Below are positions 17,104 to 24,966 of a stretch of 64,000 bases of DNA, piece by piece. The stretch comes from Tenggerimyces flavus. Its GTDB lineage: Bacteria; Actinomycetota; Actinomycetes; Propionibacteriales; Actinopolymorphaceae. The translations under genes and the position numbers were made by a program. Below the pieces are notes generated by a model, which saw only the letters and a list, made by a program, of their open reading frames with translations, did not search any database and was not told the DNA's origin. The stretch is from positions 3,658,001 through 3,722,000 of the forward strand of contig NZ_JAFBCM010000001.1 of NCBI RefSeq assembly GCF_016907715.1, written 5' to 3'. Positions within the stretch are counted from its first letter, which is position 1, and each line of letters begins with the position of its first letter.

Positions 17104-18199
17104 AGAGCACCGCGGCGGCCTCGGCGACCGTGTCGACGAGCGTCAGCTGCTCGGCCATCGGGCGGCCTTTGCCGAGCTCGGACAGCAGCTGCCAGGCGGG
17201 GAAGCGTTCGGTCCAGTACGAGCGGCCGACCAGCACCATCGGCATCCCTGTACCCGCGTCCGCGTAGAAGTTCGCGGTCGCGACCGTGAAGATCTCCTGC
17301 ACCGTTCCGGCCGCTCCCGGCAGGAACGCGACGCCAGCGTTCGAGCGGCCGAGCAGGACGTCCTCGCGGAGCGAGTTCCGGAAGAACTTCGCGACCTCGC
17401 TGGCGAACGCGTTCGGCGGCTCGTGGCCGTAGTGCCAGGTGGGAACGCCGAGGCTGTGCCCGAACGACTCCGACCACTTCGACCTGACCTCGAACGCGGC
17501 CTTCGCCCAGGCGGTCACGTCATGCTCGAAGTCCGGCTGCCGGCCAAGGATGTCCAGCGCCTCGGCGAGCGCGTCGTCGTCGTGCGGGGCGAGGAACGCG
17601 CCGAGGTTGGCGGCCTCCATCGAGCCCGGACCGCCGCCGGTGGCGACAATGCGGCCGGCGCGGGTGAGCGTACGACCGAGCCAGGCGGCGTCGGCGAACC
17701 GCTGCTCGCCGCGGCGTACGGCGTGCCCGCCCATGATGCCGACGACGTTCCGGCCGTCGATCAGCTCCTCGAGCGCGTCGGTGATCGCGTGGTCGTGCAG
17801 CGCCGAGGCCAGCGTCGCGCCGACGGAGTGGTGCGCCTCCTCGTGCCGTGCCCAAGCGTAGATGCGGGCGTCGCAGGTGGCCTCGTACCCGCCCTCGTCG
17901 AGGCCGGCATAGAGCTCGTCGGGGGAGTAGAGGCGGCCGCGGTACGGGTCGAACCCGATGTCCGGGAGCGTCGGGAACACCAGGCCGCCGTGGCGTCTGA
18001 CCAGGCGCTCGGCGCGCTCGTCCATGGCACAGCCGAGGAACAGCGCGCCGGCGGCGTCGAGCTTGGAGAGCACCTCGGAACGGTCGGTGAGGTCGATCGA
18101 CTGCAGGTGCCAGCCCCGCATCGAACGGGCACCGTGCGCGACGAGCGCGTCGAAGTGCTCGAGGCTCTCGACCTCGCAGTAGGGGCGCTCGGCGGGCAT
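17093..18199 (-). CDS. LOG-family nucleotide-binding protein
   Basis: 368 residues. The C-terminal half has the Rossmann-like LOG/lysine-decarboxylase-like motifs GGGPGSMEA (188-196) and PGAAGTVQE (294-302, usually PGGxGTxxE). LOG proteins release cytokinin-like bases from nucleoside monophosphates, but this larger variant with a 150-residue N-terminal extension has no established reaction. The second motif has Ala for Gly. It is divergent from prpE and overlaps the DUF6328 gene. Confidence 0.8.
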   Translation of the reverse strand: MPAERPYCEVESLEHFDALVAHGARSMRGWHLQSIDLTDRSEVLSKLDAAGALFLGCAMDERAERLVRRHGGLVFPTLPDIGFDPYRGRLYSPDELYAGLDEGGYEATCDARIYAWARHEEAHHSVGATLASALHDHAITDALEELIDGRNVVGIMGGHAVRRGEQRFADAAWLGRTLTRAGRIVATGGGPGSMEAANLGAFLAPHDDDALAEALDILGRQPDFEHDVTAWAKAAFEVRSKWSESFGHSLGVPTWHYGHEPPNAFASEVAKFFRNSLREDVLLGRSNAGVAFLPGAAGTVQEIFTVATANFYADAGTGMPMVLVGRSYWTERFPAWQLLSELGKGRPMAEQLTLVDTVAEAAAVLCDA

Positions 18200-18258
18200 T
18201 GCGTCGGTCTCCTTTCGGGTGTTGCATGATCAACGTTAGTCGCATGAGCGTCGGTGGC

Positions 18259-18369
18259 GGCGTTGCTTTCTCGACCCGCTCCGCATCAACGGTGCGCCCG
18301 TTGTCGCCAACGGATCGTTGGCGACACCTCCTGGCGCACCGTTGGTGCCCCCGTCGAGAAGGCGACGCC
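18259..18369 (+). repeat. 111-bp nested inverted repeat upstream of prpE
   Basis: Three nested stems share one centre: outer 18259-18275 with 18353-18369 (17 bp, two G-U-type mismatches); middle CAACGGTGCGCC at 18287-18298 with 18333-18344 (12 bp, perfect); inner GTCGCCAACG at 18303-18312 with 18316-18325 (10 bp, perfect, 3-nt loop). The element lies in the 221-bp divergent gap between the LOG gene and prpE and ends about 50 bp before the prpE start. It could be an operator cluster, an attenuator in the prpE leader, or a mobile palindrome. Confidence 0.75.
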
Positions 18370-18420
18370 TGTGGCCACCGACCGGTGCGACCATCGGGGC
18401 TAGAGGGAGGTGGCGGTTCG

Positions 18421-20304
18421 ATGGGGCCATACCGCGAGGCGTACCGGCGGAGTGTCGAGGATCCGGCCGGGTTCTGGGCGGAGCAGGCCGCGCGGATCAG
18501 CTGGTTCCACAAGCCGTCGCTGGTCCTCGACGAGAGCCGGCCGCCCTTCTATCGCTGGTTCGGTGATGGCGTCCTCAATACCTGCTACAACGCACTCGAC
18601 CGCCACGTCGTGTCCGGACGGGCGGACCAGCCGGCGCTGATCTACGACAGCCCGGTGACCGGGAGTGCGCGCACGTTCACGTACGCCGACCTGCTGGAAC
18701 GCGTCGCCGCGTTCGCCGGCGGGCTGCACGCGCTCGGCGTCGGGCAGGGCGACCGGGTCGTGCTCTACATGCCGATGGTCCCCGAGACCGTGATCGCGAT
18801 GCTGGCCTGCGCCCGGATCGGGGCGGTGCACTCGGTGGTGTTCGGCGGCTTCGCGCCGGCGGAGCTCGCCGCGCGGATCGACGACGCGCAGCCGAAGGTC
18901 GTGCTGTCGGCCTCGTGTGGGATCGAGCCCACCCGCGTCGTCGAGTACAAGCCGATGTTGGACCGGGCCCTGGAGCTCGCGGAACACAAGCCGCAGACGT
19001 GCGTGATCCTGCAACGCCAGCAGGCCACCGCCGAGCTCGTCGAGGGGCGCGACCTGCCGTGGGCGCAGGTCCATCGCGCCGGGGCGAACGATCCGGCACC
19101 CTGCGTTCCCGTCGACGCGCTCGATCCCCTCTACATCCTCTACACGTCGGGCACGACCGGGCGGCCGAAGGGGATCGTGCGCGACAACGGCGGGCATGCC
19201 GTCGCGCTGCGCTGGTCGATGGACAACGTGTACGGGATCCAGCCGGGCGACGTCTGGTGGGCCGCGTCCGACGTCGGCTGGGTGGTCGGGCACTCGTACA
19301 TCGTCTACGCGCCGTTGCTCGCCGGCGCGACGACCGTTCTGTACGAGGGCAAGCCGGTGGGCACGCCCGATGCCGGAGCGTTCTGGCGGGTGGTCTCGGA
19401 CCACGGTGTCAACGCGCTCTTTACAGCGCCGACCGCACTCAGGGCGATCAAGAAGGAAGATCCGTCCGGAACCATGCTCGGCGACTATGACCTGTCCTCG
19501 TTGCGGACCCTGTTCCTGGCGGGGGAGCGGCTGGATCCCGACACGTACTCGTGGTCGTCGGAGCTGCTGGGCGTGCCGGTCGTCGACAACTGGTGGCAGA
19601 CCGAGACCGGGTGGCCGATCTGCGCGAGCCCGCGCGGGTTGGAGGAGCTGCCGTTGAAGGCGGGGTCGCCGTCGGTCCCGGTGCCGGGGTACGACGTGCG
19701 CGTCCTCGACGAGGCCGGCGCCGAGGTGCCGACTGGTCAGGAGGGCGCGATCTGCGTCAAGCTGCCCTTGCCTCCGGGCACCTTGCCGACGTTGTGGAAC
19801 GACGACGAGCGGTACGTTTCCAGTTACCTGGCTCGCTATCCGGGCTACTACCTGTCCGGCGACGGTGGCTACATCGACAACGACGGCTACGTGTTCGTGA
19901 TGGGCCGGACCGACGACGTGATCAATGTCGCCGGGCACCGGCTGTCGACGGGCTCGATGGAGGCGGTGCTGGCGCAGCACCCCGCCGTCGCGGAGTGCGC
20001 GGTGATTGGCGTCGCGGATCCGTTGAAGGGCCAGCTGCCCCGCGGCTTCGTCGTGCTGAAAGCCGGCGTGTCGGTGCAAGAGGAAGACCTCGCCACCGAG
20101 CTGGTGCAGCTGGTACGCGAGCAGATCGGCCCGGTGGCCGCGTTCCGTACGGTCTCGGTCGTCCCCGCGTTGCCGAAGACCCGGTCCGGGAAGATCCTGC
20201 GCCGGACGATGCGCGAGATCGCCGACGGCGGGACCCCGAACGTGCCGTCGACGATCGAGGACCCGGCGGTTCTGGAGACGATCACGCCCGCCCTCCGCGG
20301 CTGA
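18421..20304 (+). CDS. prpE: Propionyl-CoA/acetyl-CoA synthetase PrpE-like
   Basis: 627 residues, the size of the Acs/PrpE group. It activates a short fatty acid with ATP and CoA through an acyl-AMP. AMP-binding motif YTSGTTGRPKG is at 241-251, NWWQTETGW at 390-398, and the C-terminal catalytic Lys591 is in TRSGKILRR, a site often inactivated by acetylation. The N-terminal sequence (YREAYRRSVEDPAGFWAEQA) is of the PrpE type. The start at 18421 has a strong site, AGAGGGAGGTGG. The upstream nested hairpin may control it. Propionate rather than acetate is the likelier substrate by similarity. Confidence 0.9.
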   Translation: MGPYREAYRRSVEDPAGFWAEQAARISWFHKPSLVLDESRPPFYRWFGDGVLNTCYNALDRHVVSGRADQPALIYDSPVTGSARTFTYADLLERVAAFAGGLHALGVGQGDRVVLYMPMVPETVIAMLACARIGAVHSVVFGGFAPAELAARIDDAQPKVVLSASCGIEPTRVVEYKPMLDRALELAEHKPQTCVILQRQQATAELVEGRDLPWAQVHRAGANDPAPCVPVDALDPLYILYTSGTTGRPKGIVRDNGGHAVALRWSMDNVYGIQPGDVWWAASDVGWVVGHSYIVYAPLLAGATTVLYEGKPVGTPDAGAFWRVVSDHGVNALFTAPTALRAIKKEDPSGTMLGDYDLSSLRTLFLAGERLDPDTYSWSSELLGVPVVDNWWQTETGWPICASPRGLEELPLKAGSPSVPVPGYDVRVLDEAGAEVPTGQEGAICVKLPLPPGTLPTLWNDDERYVSSYLARYPGYYLSGDGGYIDNDGYVFVMGRTDDVINVAGHRLSTGSMEAVLAQHPAVAECAVIGVADPLKGQLPRGFVVLKAGVSVQEEDLATELVQLVREQIGPVAAFRTVSVVPALPKTRSGKILRRTMREIADGGTPNVPSTIEDPAVLETITPALRG

Positions 20305-20438
20305 GGCACGTGGAACGCCGTTTCCGGACGACGTCAGTAATTGGCCACCGCGATGACTTCTACGCGAATTAACTCCGGCGCATAGTTCTAACAGGCAACT
20401 GCTCCATCCCTGAAGGCGCGAGCAGATGTGGGGGCGCG

Positions 20439-23400
20439 ATGTCGTCGCAACGCAGGCTTCGTACGTTCGGTGTGGCAACGCTCGGTGTGGTCGCGTTGCT
20501 CGCCTCGATGGGACTGGCCAACGCCAGCCCGAGCACCCGGCAGGTTTCCGAGACGCAGAAAACCCAACCAGCCAACGCGGTCAGCAGGGCCACGGTCACG
20601 CTGATCTCCGGCGACGTCGTCACGGTCCAGCGCTTCGCCGACGGCCGGCAGGTCGCCACGGCGGCCGCGCGAGCGGGCCGTACGGACATCGCGTTCAGCA
20701 CCCAGTACGACGAGGACAGCGTCTACGTCATCCCCAGCGACGCGATCCCGTTGCTCGCCCAGGGCAAGCTCGACCGCGGCCTGTTCGACGTCGCGCAGCT
20801 GGTCAAGGACGGCTACGACGACGCGCACGCCAGCTCCACGCCGGTCATCGTGCAGTACAAGAAGGCGAGCCCGAAGGCCACGCTCAGGGGTACGAGCAAG
20901 CGCTTCACGCTCGAGAGCATGAACGCCACCGCCGTACGCGCCAACAAGCAGGACACCCAGGCGCTCTGGACCAGCATCGCCAGCACGCCTGACCTGCAGA
21001 AGGTCTGGCTCGACGGCCGCGTCCAGGTCACCGACGACGTCAGCAACGAGCAGATCGGCGCGCCTGCCGCGTGGCAGGCCGGCTTCGACGGCACCGGCGT
21101 GAAGGTCGCCGTCCTCGACACCGGCATCGACCAGACGCACCCGGACTTCGCCGGCAAGGTCGCGGCCGAGCACAACTTCACCACCGACCCGAGCGCCACC
21201 GACCTGTTCGGGCACGGCACGCACGTCGCCTCGACCGTCGCCGGTTCTGGCGCCGCGTCCGCCGGCAAGTACAAGGGCGTCGCCCACGGCGCCACGTTGC
21301 TGAACGGCAAGGTCCTCGACCGCAACGGCAGCGGTACGGACAGCCAGATCATCGAGGGCATGGAGTGGGCGGCCGCGCAGGGCGCCAAGGTCGCGAACCT
21401 CAGCCTCGGCACGCACTCGCCGAGCGACGGCACCGACCCGCTCGTGCAGGCCGTCGACCGGATCAGCAAGGAGACCGGCACGCTGTTCGTCATCGCTGCC
21501 GACAACATCGGCCCCGGCGACAGCACGATCACCAGCCCTGGTTGGGCGAACGAGGCCCTCACCGTCGGCGCCGTCAACAGCGAGGACGCGCTCGCGAACT
21601 TCTCCAGCCGCGGCCCGCGACTCGGCGACTACGGCATCAAGCCCGATATCACCGCGCCCGGCGTCCAGATCATCGCGGCCCGCGCGGAGGGCACCCAGCT
21701 CGGCCCGATCGTCGACGAGAAGTACGTCAAGCTCGACGGCACCTCGATGGCAGCGCCGCACACCGCGGCCGCTGCCGCGATCCTCGCGCAGGAGTTCCCG
21801 AACTGGACGAACACCCAGCTCAAGGACGCGCTCATCAGCACCGCCAAGACGATCCAGGGCAACTCCGTCTACCAGCAGGGCGGCGGCCGGCTCGACGTCG
21901 CGAGGGCCTTCTCCCAGAAGGTCTACTCGAGCCCAGGCACGCTGAACCTCGGCTTCCTGCCCTGGCCGCACACCACCAGCGAGCCGATCGTCAAGCCGGT
22001 CACCTTCTCCAACGTGAAGGCCGAACCGGTCACGCTCGACCTCACGCTCGCCCTGTCCGGCAAGAACGGGCCCGCGCCCGCCGGCATGTTCTCGGTCAGC
22101 CCTGCCACGGTGACGATCCCCGCCGGTGGATCCGCCGGGGTCACTGTCACCGCCGATCCGAGCAAGGGCGACCCCGACCTGTACGGCGGCTACCTCGTCG
22201 GCACGGCGGACGGCGTCGAGGTGCACACCTCGGTCGGGCTCTACAAGGAACCCGAGATGTACAACGTCACCGTGCCCGCCACCGCACGCGACGGCCGCCA
22301 GGCGGACGGCATCAGCCAGGTCGAGTTGTGGGGGCCGAACCTCCCCGGCGGCTTCCAGACCAAGTACTACCGCGGCGGTGTCACGCCGGTCTTCCGCGTG
22401 CCGCCGGGAACCTACAGCCTGATGGGCTACCTCTTCACGATGGACGAGCCCAACCTGTACGCGACCGAGTCGACCATGGTGGGCAAGCCGGAGTTGACAG
22501 TGACCGCCGACGCCACCGTTCCGCTCAGTGCGGTGGGTGCGAACGAGATCACGACCAAGACGGCGAAGCCGTCGGAGCCGCTGATCCTGCAGCTGGCTTA
22601 CTACCGGAAGGTCGGCGAGCCGTCGTTCTCCAGCTCGTTCACGCTGAGCCCGCCGATCGACCGCGCGTTCGCCGTGCCCACGAGCCCAGTCCAGCAAGGG
22701 GAGTTCGAGTTCTACGACCGCTGGACGCTGCAGGCGCCCACGCTGCAGGCCAAGGTCACCGCGCCGCAGTCGATCGCGCTGGACCCGTTCTTCCTCACGA
22801 ACTCGCCCAAGGTGGACGGCAAGCACACGTTGCCACTCGTCTACGCCGGGTCGGGCCGGCCGGAGGACTTCGTCGGCAAGCCGGTACGTGGGCGGATCGC
22901 GCTCGTGCAGCGGACGACCGGCATGACGTTCAACAGCCAGGTCGTGAACGCGGCCAACGCCGGCGCGGCGGCGGCGATCATCTACAACAACCGCCCCGGC
23001 CTGCTGCTCGGGTTCGGCGGCAACCCGGGAACGGTCCCGATCCCGTCGTTCACGATCGACCAGGCGCCCGGGCAGATGCTCGTTTCCCTTCTGCAGCAGG
23101 GGAATGTCAAGGTGCAGTACTCCGGCACCTCGATCAGCCCCTACCTGTACGAGGTGATCCACCCGAACCCGGACGCGATCTCAGCCAACCAGTCGCACGA
23201 GGTCACCAACAAGAACTCGATCCGGCTGAACAGCGACTACTACGCGCACCTGCAGAGCCAGGTTGGCGCCGACGTGCTGCACGCGTTCCGGCCGTGGACG
23301 GCGTTCGCGTTCGGCTTCGCCCGTGAGCTGCCTCGACCGCTGAAGCGCACCGAGTGGGTGTCGACGGGTGACACGAGCTGGTTCCACATCGCGTGGGCGA

Positions 23401-24149
23401 ACTACCCGTTCGACGGCGAGTACGACGGGCTCGTCACGTCGTACGAACCAGGCCCGGCGCGCGCGGAGCGTACGTTCGCGCAGGTCTCCCGGCCCGGCTT
23501 CCCGAAGGGGCTGACGGGCTGGGAGGAGGACGGCGCGCCGCCGACCCGGGTCGGCGACGAGCTGGCGATCGCGATGTTCCCGTACGCCGACGCGACGCAC
23601 ACCGGGCTCGGTACGGCGGGCGACGTGGCATCGACGAAGCTCTACCGCGGCAGCAAGCTGCTCGCCGAGGGGGCGTACCCGGTCGGGACGTTCGACGCCG
23701 ACGTCGCGGAGGAGGCGACGTACCGGCTGGTGACGTCGCTGCAGCGCAAGCAGGCCTGGTCGAAGTACTCGACCGACATCGACACCACGTGGACGTTCAA
23801 GTCGGCGCGGCCGGCCGAGAACGCGCGGGTGCCGCTGCCGTTGCTGCAGGTGGACTACGACCTGCGGCTGGACCTGTGGAACAAGGCGCGAGACCGTTCC
23901 GACTACACGTTCCGCCTGCAGGCTGGGCGCAACGTCAAGACGGCGAAGGTGTGGGTGTCGTTCAACGACGGCGCGACCTGGAAGCGCGTGGACGCGCGGC
24001 AGAACGGCGGCTCGCTCGTCGTGACCGTCACGCATCCCGCGGTGTCGCGGACCTCTGGTGCCGTGTCCCTGCGCGTGCAGGCCGCGGACGCTGCGGGGAA
24101 CGCGATCGACCAGACCGTAATCCGGGCGTACGGACTCAAGGCGAAGTAG
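20439..24149 (+). CDS. Large secreted subtilisin-like serine protease (S8) with PA domain
   Basis: 1236 residues. A Sec-type signal (basic start, hydrophobic FGVATLGVVALLASMGLANA) is followed by a propeptide to about 200. The S8 triad is Asp227 (VLDTGID), His259 (GHGTHVAST) and Ser436 (DGTSMAAPH), with oxyanion-hole Asn356. After the catalytic domain come beta-sandwich regions and a protease-associated domain (about 800-900: GRIALVQRTTGMTF...NAANAGAAAAIIYNN). The C-terminal region ends in an Ig-like fold. It should degrade extracellular protein. It is a single gene with a strong terminator shared with the next, convergent gene. Confidence 0.93.
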   Translation: MSSQRRLRTFGVATLGVVALLASMGLANASPSTRQVSETQKTQPANAVSRATVTLISGDVVTVQRFADGRQVATAAARAGRTDIAFSTQYDEDSVYVIPSDAIPLLAQGKLDRGLFDVAQLVKDGYDDAHASSTPVIVQYKKASPKATLRGTSKRFTLESMNATAVRANKQDTQALWTSIASTPDLQKVWLDGRVQVTDDVSNEQIGAPAAWQAGFDGTGVKVAVLDTGIDQTHPDFAGKVAAEHNFTTDPSATDLFGHGTHVASTVAGSGAASAGKYKGVAHGATLLNGKVLDRNGSGTDSQIIEGMEWAAAQGAKVANLSLGTHSPSDGTDPLVQAVDRISKETGTLFVIAADNIGPGDSTITSPGWANEALTVGAVNSEDALANFSSRGPRLGDYGIKPDITAPGVQIIAARAEGTQLGPIVDEKYVKLDGTSMAAPHTAAAAAILAQEFPNWTNTQLKDALISTAKTIQGNSVYQQGGGRLDVARAFSQKVYSSPGTLNLGFLPWPHTTSEPIVKPVTFSNVKAEPVTLDLTLALSGKNGPAPAGMFSVSPATVTIPAGGSAGVTVTADPSKGDPDLYGGYLVGTADGVEVHTSVGLYKEPEMYNVTVPATARDGRQADGISQVELWGPNLPGGFQTKYYRGGVTPVFRVPPGTYSLMGYLFTMDEPNLYATESTMVGKPELTVTADATVPLSAVGANEITTKTAKPSEPLILQLAYYRKVGEPSFSSSFTLSPPIDRAFAVPTSPVQQGEFEFYDRWTLQAPTLQAKVTAPQSIALDPFFLTNSPKVDGKHTLPLVYAGSGRPEDFVGKPVRGRIALVQRTTGMTFNSQVVNAANAGAAAAIIYNNRPGLLLGFGGNPGTVPIPSFTIDQAPGQMLVSLLQQGNVKVQYSGTSISPYLYEVIHPNPDAISANQSHEVTNKNSIRLNSDYYAHLQSQVGADVLHAFRPWTAFAFGFARELPRPLKRTEWVSTGDTSWFHIAWANYPFDGEYDGLVTSYEPGPARAERTFAQVSRPGFPKGLTGWEEDGAPPTRVGDELAIAMFPYADATHTGLGTAGDVASTKLYRGSKLLAEGAYPVGTFDADVAEEATYRLVTSLQRKQAWSKYSTDIDTTWTFKSARPAENARVPLPLLQVDYDLRLDLWNKARDRSDYTFRLQAGRNVKTAKVWVSFNDGATWKRVDARQNGGSLVVTVTHPAVSRTSGAVSLRVQAADAAGNAIDQTVIRAYGLKAK

Positions 24150-24152
24150 CGG

Positions 24153-24194
24153 TCCGGGCGGCGGCGAGTTCGAGGGAGCCCGCCGCCGCCCGGA
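24153..24194. terminator. Bidirectional terminator hairpin
   Basis: A perfect 14-bp GC-rich stem (TCCGGGCGGCGGCG at 24153-24166 paired with 24181-24194, 14-nt loop) begins 3 bp after the protease stop. It fills the 51-bp gap to the convergent RTX-like gene. There is no U-tract, as is common for actinomycete terminators. Confidence 0.75.
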
Positions 24195-24200
24195 TCCGGT

Positions 24201-24839
24201 CTACAGCTCGCAGAGGACCTTGGCCTCGACATTGACGCACTTGTCGATGCCGGCGCCGCCGTTGCCGAAGTCACCGTTCAGGTGCGGCCCGCCGTCGAGC
24301 TGGTCGTTCCCGCCCTCACCGATCAGCGCGTCGTCGCCCCCGCCGCCGAAGAGCTGGTCGGCCCCCTCGCCGCCCCAGATCTCGCTCTTGCCCGGTCCGC
24401 CGATGATGACGTCGTTGCCGCGGCTGCCGCGCAGGTTCTCGTTGCGGCTGCCGATCTTCGCGCCCGGGCCGCTCACGACGCCCATCGCGCCGGATACGTT
24501 CGGGAAGCTCGCCGACACCTGGACCCGGTCGTTGCCGTCACCCAGCTCCACGAAGAGCCCGATCACCGCGGTGGCCGGGCAGGACGCCGTGTTCGCGCTG
24601 ATCCGGACGCACGGCGAGCCGGCCGTCAACGGCGTCGCGGCGTCGGTCACGAGGACCCGGCTGCCGCTCCTCGTGACCCGGACGTTGTTGCCCGCGCCCG
24701 CGCCGGCGTCGAACCGGAGCGTTCCGCTCTGCACGGTCACCCGACCGGGCGTCGCGGCCGTGGCGGGCGCCGACAGGGTGAGCGCGAGAGCACCCGCGAC
24801 CAGCGCGACCGTCACCGTACGTGAGACCTTGATCATCAT
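24201..24839 (-). CDS. Secreted RTX-like calcium-binding repeat protein
   Basis: 212 residues. A Sec signal (MMIKVSRTVTVALVAGALALT...APATAA) is followed by about 80 residues with two Cys, then glycine/aspartate repeats of the RTX type (LRGSRGNDVIIGGPG, IWGGEGADQLFGGGGDDALIGEGGNDQLDGG). Such nonapeptides coil around calcium outside the cell. There is no enzymatic domain, so the role is unknown. The start at 24839 is chosen because GGGGGA lies about 9 bp upstream; ATGs at 24848 and 24881 are alternatives. It is divergent from the SARP regulator gene. Confidence 0.82.
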   Translation of the reverse strand: MMIKVSRTVTVALVAGALALTLSAPATAATPGRVTVQSGTLRFDAGAGAGNNVRVTRSGSRVLVTDAATPLTAGSPCVRISANTASCPATAVIGLFVELGDGNDRVQVSASFPNVSGAMGVVSGPGAKIGSRNENLRGSRGNDVIIGGPGKSEIWGGEGADQLFGGGGDDALIGEGGNDQLDGGPHLNGDFGNGGAGIDKCVNVEAKVLCEL

Positions 24840-24966
24840 CTGGAACATTCCCCCAACTCGTATGCAGACGTCGCCGCCCATCTGAGCAGGTACGCGCCGC
24901 GCTGTCCTCAGTAGTCACTACTGAATTCGTGTCGTTCGGACCGCCCTGTTGGTTACGGTGTGCGCG

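Noticed and set aside
20388-23162. A 924-codon open frame on the minus strand opposite the subtilase gene
   Set aside because: It is an antisense shadow caused by extreme GC at third positions; it has no motifs and lies fully within a clearly recognised gene.
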